64,000 bases of DNA from the NCBI RefSeq assembly GCF_003234565.1, contig NZ_QKTU01000006.1:1-64000 (forward strand). The letters run 5' to 3'. A program made the translations under genes and the position numbers. Below are positions 26,693-34,836 of this stretch, one piece after another; the first letter of the stretch is position 1, and each line of letters opens with the position of its first letter. A model generated the notes under the pieces. The model was not told where the DNA came from. It saw only the letters and a list, made by a program, of their open reading frames with translations, and made no database searches. The stretch comes from Curtobacterium sp. MCBD17_013. GTDB taxonomy: Bacteria; Actinomycetota; Actinomycetes; Actinomycetales; Microbacteriaceae.

Positions 26693-27493
26693 ATGCCCAC
26701 CACCTCCGTGCAGCTGTACTCGCTGCGGGACGCCGTCGCGGCCGACCTGGACGCCGCCGTCGCGCGGGTCCGCGAGATCGGCTACGAGCACGTCGAGCCG
26801 TACGCGTTCCAGGAGCGCGTCGACGACTACGAGCGCGTGTTCGCCGCGACCGGCCTCACCGCGCCGTCCGGTCACGCCGCCGTGATCGACTCGGAGGCCC
26901 CCGAGGCCGTGTTCGAGGCCGCCGTGCGCCTCGGCATCACGACCGTCATCGACCCGTTCATCCCGACGGACCGGTGGCAGACCGCTGACGACGCGAAGCG
27001 CCTCGCCGAGCGCGTCAACACGCTCACCGAGCAGGCGGCGGGATCCGGTCTGCGCTTCGGATACCACAACCACCAGTGGGAGTTCACGAACAAGGTCGAC
27101 GGTCGTCCGATCTACGAGCTGTTCGTCGAGCAGCTCGCCCCTGAGGTCGTCCTCGAGGTCGACACGTTCTGGGCCACCGTCGGCGGTGCCGACGCACCGG
27201 CCGTGCTCCGCGGGCTCGGCGACCGCGTCGTCGCGATCCACGTCAAGGACGGCAAGGTGACCGGGGACATCGCCACGGCCCTCCCGTCGAGCGAGAGCGC
27301 GCTCGTCGTGCCGGACGCGCTCAAGGCGGCGTTCGAGAACCAGACCCCCGCCGGTCAGGGCGACGTCGACGTCGCCGCGATCCTCGCCGCGGCCCCGCAG
27401 GCCCTGCGTGTCGTCGAGTTCGACGCCTACAAGGGCGACGTGTTCGAGGGCATCGCCGAGTCCCTGGCCTGGCTGCGCGAGAACGACCACTGA
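26693..27493 (+). CDS. sugar phosphate isomerase/epimerase (AP endonuclease 2 TIM barrel)
   Basis: 266 residues from ATG 26693, with AAGGAG at about 26680. The xylose-isomerase-like TIM barrel is shown by VQLYSLRDAV at the start, EIGYEHVEPYAF, FGYHNHQWEF with metal-binding His, LEVDTFWATVGG and VVAIHVKDGK, which together supply the Glu/Asp/His metal ligands. Enzymes of this family isomerise or epimerise keto sugars or inositols. The specific substrate is not known. A GC hairpin terminator follows at 27508. Confidence 0.85.
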   Translation: MPTTSVQLYSLRDAVAADLDAAVARVREIGYEHVEPYAFQERVDDYERVFAATGLTAPSGHAAVIDSEAPEAVFEAAVRLGITTVIDPFIPTDRWQTADDAKRLAERVNTLTEQAAGSGLRFGYHNHQWEFTNKVDGRPIYELFVEQLAPEVVLEVDTFWATVGGADAPAVLRGLGDRVVAIHVKDGKVTGDIATALPSSESALVVPDALKAAFENQTPAGQGDVDVAAILAAAPQALRVVEFDAYKGDVFEGIAESLAWLRENDH

Positions 27494-27507
27494 GCTGAGC
27501 TCGACGG

Positions 27508-27540
27508 CGGGGCCGCACCGGGTGATCCGGCGCGGCCCCG
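27508..27540 (+). terminator. hairpin terminator after the isomerase gene
   Basis: CGGGGCCGC at 27508-27516 pairs with GCGGCCCCG at 27532-27540. It sits between convergent genes ending at 27493 and 27570 and can serve both strands. Confidence 0.65.
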
Positions 27541-27569
27541 CCCCGTTCCCATCGGCAGCGCCGTCCCGA

Positions 27570-28181
27570 TCAGGCGGCCGGCCCCGGCGGCACGATCGAC
27601 TCGAGGAGCCGGAGGACCCGCGCGCCGTCGACGGCCTCGGGGTCGAGCAGCCACTGCACCTGCAGCCCGTCGGACGCCGCGATGCTCAGCGAGGCGAGGT
27701 CCTGCGGGTCGAGGTCCGCGCGGATCCGCCCGGCCTCCTGGTCGCGTCGGATGAGCTCGGCGAGGTCGTGGCGCAGCGATCGAAAACGCTCGCGCATGAA
27801 CTCCCGCGTCCCCGGGTGGCCCTCCTGCACCGCGTCGGCCGCGAGTGTCGTGTAGAGCTGCACCAGCCCGGGCACGGACCGGTTGCGGTCGGTGCTCTCG
27901 CGCATGTCCCCGATCGCCGAGGTCGGGGGGTCGGCCGCCGAGACGGTGCGGACCTCGTGCTCCCGGTACACGGCGACGAGGAGTTCGTCCCGGGACGAGA
28001 AGTAGTGCCGCAGCGCCGCGTGCGAGATGCCGAGCGCGTCCGCCACAGAACGGATCGACGACGCGTCGACCCCCTGCTCGGCGACCATCCGGATCATCTC
28101 GTCGAGGATCTGCGCGCGCCGCTCCGCCCCCTTGCGGTACCCGCGCCGTGGGGCGTCCTCGGCGGCTCCAGCGCTGGTCAC
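27570..28181 (-). CDS. TetR/AcrR family regulator
   Basis: 203 residues from GTG 28181. A TACGTT element 8 bases before it could be the -10 of a leaderless transcript. The HTH is RAQILDEMIRMVAEQGVDAS followed by IRSVADALGISHAALRHYFSSRDELL. The C-terminal domain has a plausible ligand pocket (residues 90-195), of the TetR_C_6 kind by general look. Target genes are not evident; the ArsC-like gene is divergent, 149 bases away. Confidence 0.85.
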   Translation of the reverse strand: MTSAGAAEDAPRRGYRKGAERRAQILDEMIRMVAEQGVDASSIRSVADALGISHAALRHYFSSRDELLVAVYREHEVRTVSAADPPTSAIGDMRESTDRNRSVPGLVQLYTTLAADAVQEGHPGTREFMRERFRSLRHDLAELIRRDQEAGRIRADLDPQDLASLSIAASDGLQVQWLLDPEAVDGARVLRLLESIVPPGPAA

Positions 28182-28330
28182 GCCCCCAACGTAGCGCCAG
28201 CCGGGAGGGCCGGGGGCACGTTCCCGAGATCGGCCGCCGGTCGGGTTGCACCGGAGCGACGGGGAGGGCAACCTGCTCACCGTGCCGCACGTCCCGCGGC
28301 ACGCACCGCCCCACGAGGCCCCGGAGCACG

Positions 28331-28735
28331 ATGACCGACCACCGCCCCACCGTCCTGTTCGTGTGCGTCCACAACGCCGGGCGATCGCAGATGGCCGCGG
28401 GCTACCTGCAGCACCTCGCGGGCGACCGCGTGACCGTGCTGTCGGCGGGCAGCGAACCGGCGGACCACATCAACCCCGTCGCCGTCGCGGCCATGGCCGA
28501 GGACGGCATCGACATCACCGCCGGTCGGCCGACCGTGCTCGAGACGGACACCGTCCGCGCGTCCGACGTCGTCATCACCATGGGGTGCGGCGACGCGTGC
28601 CCGGTGTTCCCCGGCAAGCGCTCCGAGGACTGGGAGCTCACCGATCCCGCGGGCTTGCCGCTGGAGCAGGTGCGGCCCGTCCGTGACGAGATCCGGCGGC
28701 GCGTCACGGCGCTCGTCGCGGAGCTCGACGCCTGA
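28331..28735 (+). CDS. arsC: arsenate reductase / low-molecular-weight phosphatase family
   Basis: 134 residues from ATG 28331, with GGAG just upstream. The catalytic loop is VCVHNAGRS with Cys12 and Arg18 (CX5R). The second conserved segment MGCGDACPVFPGKR carries two further cysteines placed as in thioredoxin- or mycothiol-linked ArsC. The enzyme would reduce arsenate to arsenite. No arsenite pump or ArsR lies beside it, so it appears to be a stand-alone gene. Confidence 0.82.
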   Translation: MTDHRPTVLFVCVHNAGRSQMAAGYLQHLAGDRVTVLSAGSEPADHINPVAVAAMAEDGIDITAGRPTVLETDTVRASDVVITMGCGDACPVFPGKRSEDWELTDPAGLPLEQVRPVRDEIRRRVTALVAELDA

Positions 28736-28753
28736 CCCGTCCGGCGCGATCGA

Positions 28754-28821
28754 CGGCACGGTCGCTTCTGCGGCACGGTCGCTTCTGCAGCCCGACCGCT
28801 CCCGCGGCCCTACCGCTTCCA
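28754..28821 (+). repeat. 17-bp tandem repeat, four units
   Basis: CGGCACGGTCGCTTCTG occurs twice in perfect tandem (28754-28770, 28771-28787), followed by two decayed units with the same period (28788-28804, 28805-28821). It lies between the ArsC-like gene and the next small gene. Function unknown. Confidence 0.6.
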
Positions 28822-28872
28822 TCGGCCCGCGCCTACGCTGTCCTCAGATCGCCCGGAGAGCAGGAGTCGACG

Positions 28873-29184
28873 ATGACCGAACGCAACGCTTCCGACGGCA
28901 CCCCCGGCAACGTGGTCCGCGGTGAGGTGATCATCCTGCAGCTCGACCCGGCGGAGCTGCTGAGCGAACCCCCGACCGACGCGGAGTTCGTCGGCGTCCT
29001 GCTGTCGAGCACCGAGGGGCGGCCGTCGTACTTCGCCGGGCACCGCATCGGCGGCGAGGCCTACGACCGCGTGTCGATGAAGTTCAGCGACCGCGAGCGG
29101 GTGTGGGTGAAGGTCGCCGACTCGGGCCCCGACGTGACGTACCGGCTCATCACGGCGAACCAGTACGCGACCGGGCGTCCCTGA
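28873..29184 (+). CDS. hypothetical conserved small protein
   Basis: 103 residues from ATG 28873, with CAGGAG at about 28860. It is a compact acidic alpha/beta-like sequence containing VIILQLDPAELL, VGVLLSSTEGRPSYFAGHR and ERVWVKVADSGPDVTYRLIT. No signal peptide, membrane helix or recognisable family. It stands alone between two short gaps. Confidence 0.6.
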   Translation: MTERNASDGTPGNVVRGEVIILQLDPAELLSEPPTDAEFVGVLLSSTEGRPSYFAGHRIGGEAYDRVSMKFSDRERVWVKVADSGPDVTYRLITANQYATGRP

Positions 29185-29299
29185 CGGCTCCGCCCTGCGC
29201 GCCCGGGCCCTCGCGCCCGGGCCCCCGCGCGAGGTCGGCCGAGCACGAGTCGCCCACGCACGGCTCGCCCGGGCGCGGCCCGGGGTGCATGATGCCGTC

Positions 29300-29923
29300 A
29301 TGACCATCGGCTTCGACCGCGACTCCTGGGACGCCCACTGGCGCGACGCCGACGGCGACGAAGCCGAGGGACCGACCACTCCGACCCCGTACCTGGTGCA
29401 GGCGGCGGAGGCCGGGCCTCCCGGCTCCGCGCTCGACGCGGGGTGCGGCACCGGGACGGACGCGGTGTGGCTCGCGCAGCACGGCTGGCACGTGACCGGC
29501 GTCGACATCGCGCCGACCGCGCTCGAACGCGCCGCACGGCGCGCAGCCGTGGCGGAGGTCCCCGACGCGGTCAGCTGGGTGGCCGCGGACCTGACCACCT
29601 GGGAACCCGAGCGCCGCTTCGACCTGGTGACGACCGCCTACGCGCACGCCACGATCCCGCAGCTCGCGCTCTACGAGCGGATCGGCGGGTGGGTCGCGCC
29701 CGGTGGCACGCTGCTCGTCGTCGGGCATCGACACGGGTCGCACCACCGGCACGACGCCGCACCGCCCGAGGAGGCCACGGTCGGTGCCGCCGACGTCGCC
29801 GCCCTGTTCGACGGACCCGACTGGCGCGTCGACCGCGCGGAGGAGCCGCGGCGCGAGATCGTGCGCCGCAGCGGCCCGGTCGTGCTCCACGACGTCGTGG
29901 TGCGCGCCACGCGCCTGCCCTGA
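29300..29923 (+). CDS. class I SAM-dependent methyltransferase
   Basis: 207 residues from ATG 29300 (an in-frame ATG at 29285 is less likely). Motif I is ALDAGCGTGTDAVWLAQ, followed by VTGVDIAPTALERAARRA and WVAADLTTWEPERRFDLVTT, which are motifs II to IV of the Rossmann methyltransferase fold. The substrate is unknown; the pattern is that of tellurite-resistance TehB-like or general small-molecule enzymes. A strong hairpin follows 12 bases after the stop. Confidence 0.85.
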   Translation: MTIGFDRDSWDAHWRDADGDEAEGPTTPTPYLVQAAEAGPPGSALDAGCGTGTDAVWLAQHGWHVTGVDIAPTALERAARRAAVAEVPDAVSWVAADLTTWEPERRFDLVTTAYAHATIPQLALYERIGGWVAPGGTLLVVGHRHGSHHRHDAAPPEEATVGAADVAALFDGPDWRVDRAEEPRREIVRRSGPVVLHDVVVRATRLP

Positions 29924-29934
29924 CCAGACGGCCC

Positions 29935-29968
29935 ACCCCGAGGGTCCACGCGGAGGGACCCTCGGGGT
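29935..29968. terminator. perfect 13-bp hairpin terminator
   Basis: ACCCCGAGGGTCC at 29935-29947 pairs perfectly with GGACCCTCGGGGT at 29956-29968, with an 8-base loop, directly after the methyltransferase stop. Confidence 0.75.
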
Positions 29969-30087
29969 GAGGCCGTGACGGCCCTCCCCACCGGGTGTGC
30001 TGCGGGGACCCTCCACATCCCCGTTCTGGGGAGGACCGCGGCGGACGGCACGACTGGTAGCGTTCCCGGGCCGACGAGGGGGAGCAC

Positions 30088-31656
30088 GTGACCTACTGGA
30101 CGACTGGGGAGCATCCGGGGACCACCGAACGCCGTACCGGGGGTGTCCTGCTGCTCATCGTGGTGGCGGTGCTCGCCGGGCTGATCGGCGGGGCGATCGC
30201 CGCGTTCACGACCGGGCCGGTGATCGCGCACCGGTTGGTCCTCGACGAGTTCACGAAGGCCGTCCACTGGACCGCGTGCGGTCACGACCGCTGCGCCGCC
30301 GTGGAGGCCCCGCTCGACTGGGAGGACCCGGGCACGCGCGCGATCCACCTGGCGCTCATCGAGCACCGCGCCACCGGCAAGCGCCTCGGTACGCTGCTCG
30401 TCGACCCCGGCGGGCCGGGCGAATCCGGCGTCGACCTCGTCGGGAGCAGCGTCCGGAACGCCGTCACGGCCACGGTCGCTCGGCACTACGACGTCGTCGG
30501 GTTCGACCCCCGCGGCGTCGGGTACTCCAGCGCGGTGCACTGCGGTGGCGCCGCCGAGCTCGACCGGTACCTCTACAGCGTCCTCCCCGGCACCATCGGA
30601 TCGAGCACGTGGCTCGCCGCGGACCGCGAGCGTGCCCGGACGTTCGCCCACGACTGCGCCGAGCACACCGGAGCGCTGCTCGGGCACGTCGACACGGTGA
30701 GCGCCGCCCGCGACATGGAGCTCCTCCGCGCCGATCTCGGCACGCGGCGCCTCGACTACCTCGGGTACTCGTACGGCACCGAACTCGGCAGCGTCTACGC
30801 GTCCCTCTACCCCCACCACGTCGGCAGGTTCGTGCTCGACGGCGCCGTCGACATCTGGACCCCGACCTCCACCGACGGCGTCGTGGCGCAGGCGAAGGGC
30901 TTCGAGGGCGACCTCCGCGCCTGGGCCCGGGCCTGCGTCCGCGGATCGGAGAGCGCCGTCGTCGGCGACGCCACCTGCCCCTTCACGGGCACCGTCGACC
31001 ACGCGATGAGCCGGATCCGTCACCTGCTGCACGCGGCGGACACGGATCCCCTGACGGCGAGCGACGGTCGGCGGCTCGACGGGGCGACGCTCTCGACCGC
31101 GATCGTCAACGACCTGTACAGCACCACGGAGTGGCCCGCCCTGACCACCATGCTCCGCGGCGTCGCGGCCGGCGACCCCGCCAAGGCGTTCCACGCGGCC
31201 GACGCCTACAACGGCCGGCGATCGAACGGGAAGTACTGGGACAACGCGACCGAGGCGTTCACCGCGATCGGCTGCCTCGACGGCGGCGCCGACGACGTGA
31301 CCGCGGACATGCGCCACGAGGCGAAGCAGCTGGCGCACGCGGCACCGACGCTCGGCCGCTACCAGGCGTACGGCGACGTCACCTGCGGGCAGTGGCCGGA
31401 CGGCATGGTCGCGTCCCCGCCGCCCCCGACACACGGCGGGCAGGACCCCGTGCTCGTCATCGGCTCGACCGGCGACCCCGCGACCCCGTACCACCAGGCG
31501 AAGACCCTGGCCGCGCTGTTCCCGTCCGGGCACCTCGTCACCCACGTCGGCGAGGGGCACCTGGCGTACAACTACGGCGACGAGTGCGTCGACGACACGG
31601 TGGACGCGTACCTCGTGCAGGGGCTCGTGCCGAGTCGCGATCCGCGGTGCCGCTGA
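30088..31656 (+). CDS. membrane-anchored alpha/beta hydrolase, S33 tripeptidyl aminopeptidase type
   Basis: 522 residues from GTG 30088, with GGGGGAG upstream. One N-terminal membrane helix (VLLLIVVAVLAGLIGGAIAA, about residues 20-40) anchors the protein with the catalytic part outside. The oxyanion region is LLVDPGGPGESG, and the nucleophile elbow is LGYSYGTELG with Ser228. The C-terminal TAP-like domain holds VIGSTGDPATPYHQAK (Asp) and GEGHLAYN (His). The layout matches secreted proteases/esterases of the SlpD/SlpE kind. Several paired cysteines fit an extracytoplasmic location. Confidence 0.85.
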   Translation: MTYWTTGEHPGTTERRTGGVLLLIVVAVLAGLIGGAIAAFTTGPVIAHRLVLDEFTKAVHWTACGHDRCAAVEAPLDWEDPGTRAIHLALIEHRATGKRLGTLLVDPGGPGESGVDLVGSSVRNAVTATVARHYDVVGFDPRGVGYSSAVHCGGAAELDRYLYSVLPGTIGSSTWLAADRERARTFAHDCAEHTGALLGHVDTVSAARDMELLRADLGTRRLDYLGYSYGTELGSVYASLYPHHVGRFVLDGAVDIWTPTSTDGVVAQAKGFEGDLRAWARACVRGSESAVVGDATCPFTGTVDHAMSRIRHLLHAADTDPLTASDGRRLDGATLSTAIVNDLYSTTEWPALTTMLRGVAAGDPAKAFHAADAYNGRRSNGKYWDNATEAFTAIGCLDGGADDVTADMRHEAKQLAHAAPTLGRYQAYGDVTCGQWPDGMVASPPPPTHGGQDPVLVIGSTGDPATPYHQAKTLAALFPSGHLVTHVGEGHLAYNYGDECVDDTVDAYLVQGLVPSRDPRCR

Positions 31657-31697
31657 GACGCTGAGACGCTGAGCGGGGGCCCGCCCGCTGGCCTCGG

Positions 31698-31770
31698 AAG
31701 TGACAGCAACGCTCCCGTTACTGTCACTTGTCGCTTCTAAGTGAGAATAGCGGCGCCGTTACTGTCACTT
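31698..31770. repeat. two 32-bp imperfect palindromes at 41-bp spacing (locus A)
   Basis: Copy A1 (31698-31729) has outer arms AAGTGACAG and CTGTCACTT and inner arms AACG/CGTT. Copy A2 (31739-31770) has outer arms AAGTGA and TCACTT around a GGCGCC centre. The 9-base spacer is GTCGCTTCT. The same unit and period recur at 46162-46316. Here they lie just upstream of the Fic gene and could act as operators, or be a mobile palindromic repeat. Confidence 0.75.
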
Positions 31771-31777
31771 ACGGGCC

Positions 31778-31813
31778 ACAACTGATAGTTTGACCCTCGC
31801 TGATGTCAGTTGT
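31778..31813. promoter_or_regulatory. inverted repeat in the Fic gene leader
   Basis: ACAACTGA at 31778-31785 is repeated inverted as TCAGTTGT at 31806-31813, only 5 bases before the AGGAGG ribosome site of the Fic gene. It could be an operator or an mRNA hairpin that limits translation. Confidence 0.45.
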
Positions 31814-31831
31814 GTGCAGGAGGGAGACGTG

Positions 31832-33019
31832 GTGTCCTGGCCCGCGCGGACGTTCCGGACCGTTCCGTGGACTCCGTCCTCACGGCGTGGGTCCTCTGCC
31901 GATCGGCGCCTGACCGAGGTCGACGTCTCGGTGCCACCGCACATCGCCGGGCTCCCCTTCACGGCCGTGGCCACGCGAGAACTCGAGCGCGCGATGCGCG
32001 AGGTGCGGACGCTCGAGGAGACCTACGCCGACGTCCTCCGACCGCTCGCCGGGTTCCTCGTCAGGACCGAGTCCGTCGCCTCGTCGAAGATCGAGCACGT
32101 CACGGCGTCCGTCGAGGACTTCGCGCGTGCGTTGGGCGGGGTCCGGTCGAACTCGTCGGCCGTCTCGATGGTGTCCGCCGGTCGCGCCATGACGGAGTTG
32201 ATCGACACGGCGCACCCGGCGATCACCCTCGACGCGATCCTGGCCGCGCACCACGCCCTGATGTCGGAAGATCCGTCCGAGCGCATCTACGCCGGGCGAC
32301 TCCGCGACGTCCAGAACTGGATCGGCGGCAGCGACCACAGTCCGCGAGGCGCGCTCTACGTCCCGCCACCGGCCGAGACCGTCGACGACCTCATGACTGA
32401 CCTGATCACGTTCGCGAACGCCGACGACGTCCATCCCGTGGCGCAGGCCGCGATCGTGCACGCGCAGTTCGAGACCATCCACCCGTTCACCGATGGCAAC
32501 GGCCGCATCGGACGAGCGCTCCTCGGTGCCGTGCTCCGCCGTCGCGGCGTTGCCCGGAGCACGGTCGTGCCGGTCGCCTCGGCGCTCTCGGCCGACACAG
32601 AGCACTACTTCGACTCGCTCACTGCCTACCGGGATGGCGACGCGGACCGCATCGTCGAGGACATCGCGCTCTCCACGCAGATCGCCGCCCGTGAGTCGGA
32701 GCACACGGCCGCGCTGTTCCGCACCCTGCCCTCCGATTGGCGTGCCGCCGCCAGCCCACGCCGGGGTTCGGGCGCGGAGGACGTCATCGACCATCTCCTC
32801 GCGCTCCCGGTGTTCACCGTCGAGCAGATGGCCCATGAGACGCATCGCGACGAGCAGACGGTGTTCCGCGCTGTCGCTCGACTCGAGGACTCCGGCGTGA
32901 TCCACGAGGTCACGGACCGGAAGCGTGACCGTGTGTTCGCGGCGCGCGACGTCCTCGACGAACTCGACGACCTCGACCTGCGCATCCGGAACGCCATCAC
33001 GGCAGAGCGCCGCGGGTAG
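31832..33019 (+). CDS. class II Fic family protein with C-terminal winged helix
   Basis: 395 residues. GTG 31832 is chosen because AGGAGG (31818-31823) sits 8 bases before it; GTG 31829 is also possible. The Fic catalytic motif HPFTDGNGRIGR is intact at residues 217-228, so AMPylation (or a related nucleotidyl transfer) is expected. The auto-inhibitory helix motif SSKIEH is at 84-89, with Glu88, placing it in class II where inhibition is intramolecular. The C-terminal 90 residues (FTVEQMAHETHRDEQTVFRAVARLEDSG, in pieces) look like a winged helix, so it may bind DNA and regulate itself via the palindromes upstream. No antitoxin gene is needed for class II. Confidence 0.85.
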   Translation: MSWPARTFRTVPWTPSSRRGSSADRRLTEVDVSVPPHIAGLPFTAVATRELERAMREVRTLEETYADVLRPLAGFLVRTESVASSKIEHVTASVEDFARALGGVRSNSSAVSMVSAGRAMTELIDTAHPAITLDAILAAHHALMSEDPSERIYAGRLRDVQNWIGGSDHSPRGALYVPPPAETVDDLMTDLITFANADDVHPVAQAAIVHAQFETIHPFTDGNGRIGRALLGAVLRRRGVARSTVVPVASALSADTEHYFDSLTAYRDGDADRIVEDIALSTQIAARESEHTAALFRTLPSDWRAAASPRRGSGAEDVIDHLLALPVFTVEQMAHETHRDEQTVFRAVARLEDSGVIHEVTDRKRDRVFAARDVLDELDDLDLRIRNAITAERRG

Positions 33020-33140
33020 TCGGAGTCCGTCCCGACCCTGCCCCTGTGGAAACGTCGTCCCCGCCGCCTGTCGATTCCCGCACACCCCGTTCGACAAGGG
33101 AGTACCGGTGGAACCACCGGCGACGACGACGGGAGACGAC

Positions 33141-33527
33141 ATGACTCAGTACGCGATCCTCATCTACCCCGGTGCAGGTCCGGCCACCGCCGAGGACCTC
33201 GCCGAACACGACCAGCACGCGGCCGACCTCATCGCGTCGGGCGCGCTCGTGGCGGCCTTCGCACTGACACCGCCCGAGGTGACCACCACGGTCCGGGACG
33301 GCGTGGTCAGCGACGGCCCGTTCCCCGAGACGAAGGAGGTCATCGCCGGCCTCGGCATCATCGAGGCGCCCGACCTCGACGCCGCACTCGCGATCGCCGC
33401 CCGCAACCCGGCCACGTGGCAGGGCGGCGCGGTGGAGGTCCGGCCGGTGGTCGGCGGATGGGTCCGAGGCGACGTGAGAGCGGCCTCCGGGCAGGCTCCT
33501 GGCGTCCCCGCCGCCGACGGGGCATGA
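33141..33527 (+). CDS. YCII-related DGPF protein, ECF42 partner
   Basis: 128 residues from ATG 33141, with GGGAGA upstream. It contains the DGPFPETKE signature and the ferredoxin-like YCII fold (MTQYAILIYPGAG ... AGLGIIEAPDLDAAL). DGPF proteins are consistently encoded beside ECF42 sigma factors, as here: its stop overlaps the sigma factor start by 4 bases. The protein probably takes part in controlling, or is an enzymatic output of, the sigma factor; its exact activity is unknown. A single DGPF gene is present. Confidence 0.85.
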   Translation: MTQYAILIYPGAGPATAEDLAEHDQHAADLIASGALVAAFALTPPEVTTTVRDGVVSDGPFPETKEVIAGLGIIEAPDLDAALAIAARNPATWQGGAVEVRPVVGGWVRGDVRAASGQAPGVPAADGA

Positions 33528-34777
33528 CGGGCACGACCCCGGCGGTCGTGCGCGCAGCGCTCGAGGAGGCCCACCGCCGCGGGTGGGCGGGCCTCCTCAC
33601 CGCCACGGCGCGGGTGACGCGCGATCTCGACCTGGCCGAGGAGTGCGTGCAGGAGGCGTCGGCCACGGCGATCGAGGCCTGGTCGACCGGCGGCGTGCCC
33701 GACGACCCGGTGGCCTGGCTCGCGACCGTGGCCCGTCGTCGCGCACTCGACGCCGTCCGCCGGGCGGTGACGCTGCGGCGGAAGCTCCCGTTGCTCGTCG
33801 AGCCCGATCGGTCACCATCCCCGTCGGAGCCGCGGGACGCCCCCGATCACCGCCTCGACCTGGTGTTCCTGTGCTGCCACCCCGCGCTCGCCCCCGAGTC
33901 GCAGCTCGCGCTGACGCTCCGTCTGGTGTGCGGGATCCCCACCGCGGACGCCGCGCGGCTGCTCCTGGTGCCGGAGGCGACCGTCGCGGCTCGGCTCACC
34001 CGGGCGAAGCGGAAGATCCACGACGCGCGGATCCCGTTCCGCACTCCGCCGACCGCCGAGCTCCCGCACCGGCTGCCGATGGTCCTCGCCACCGTGCACC
34101 TCGTGTTCACGGCCGGCCACACGGCTCCGTCCGGTGCGGGACTGCTGCAGCCGGACCTCCTGGACCGGGCCATCGAACTCGGACGGATGCTCGTGGCCGT
34201 GCTGCCCGACGACCCCGAGGTGCAGGGCCTGCTCGCGCTCATGCTCGCGACCGACGCCCGACGCAGCACGCGGGTCGACGCCGCCGGCGCGCTCGTCCCC
34301 CTGGCCGACCAGGACCGGAGCCGGTGGGACCGCGCCATGATCGACGAGGCGCGCGCCCGAGCACTCCGGGCACTCCGGCCCCCGCCCGGACGCTTCGCGC
34401 TGCAGGCCGCCATCGCCGTCCTGCACGCCGAGGCGCCGTCCACCGCGGCAACGGACTGGAGGCAGATCCGGGCGCTGTACGACGCGCTCGTCCGCGCGTG
34501 GCCGTCCCCCATGGTCCTGCTCGCCCGGGCGGTCGCCACCGCCGAGGTCGACGGCCCCGACGCCGCGCTCGTCGAACTCGACCGGCTGCGAGACGATCCC
34601 CAGCTCGCCCGGAACCACCACCTCGCGGCGACGCGCGCCGAGCTGCTCCACCGCAGCGGGCAGCCCGAGGAGGCCGTGGTCGCGTGCGATCGCGCACTCG
34701 CCCTGGTCGAGAACGCGGCCGAGCGAGACCACCTGCTCACTCGGCGGGCGGTCTACGCGGGGGTCGAGCGAGGCTGA
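33524..34777 (+). CDS. ECF42-type RNA polymerase sigma factor
   Basis: 417 residues from ATG 33524. Sigma region 2 covers about residues 20-85 (DLAEECVQEASATAIEAW, VAWLATVARRRALDAVRR). Region 4 covers about 115-165 (ALTLRLVCGIPTADAARLLL, ATVAARLTRAKRKIHDA). It is followed by the long C-terminal extension (about 250 residues, TPR/SnoaL-like helical DUF6596 region) that defines this ECF group and takes the place of an anti-sigma factor in regulation. It is translationally coupled to the DGPF gene. Confidence 0.88.
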   Translation: MTGTTPAVVRAALEEAHRRGWAGLLTATARVTRDLDLAEECVQEASATAIEAWSTGGVPDDPVAWLATVARRRALDAVRRAVTLRRKLPLLVEPDRSPSPSEPRDAPDHRLDLVFLCCHPALAPESQLALTLRLVCGIPTADAARLLLVPEATVAARLTRAKRKIHDARIPFRTPPTAELPHRLPMVLATVHLVFTAGHTAPSGAGLLQPDLLDRAIELGRMLVAVLPDDPEVQGLLALMLATDARRSTRVDAAGALVPLADQDRSRWDRAMIDEARARALRALRPPPGRFALQAAIAVLHAEAPSTAATDWRQIRALYDALVRAWPSPMVLLARAVATAEVDGPDAALVELDRLRDDPQLARNHHLAATRAELLHRSGQPEEAVVACDRALALVENAAERDHLLTRRAVYAGVERG

Positions 34778-34836
34778 GTGCGGAGCAGCCTGCGAGTACC
34801 ACGACCGCTGTTCCGGGCGCGCAGCCGGCCACTGGA

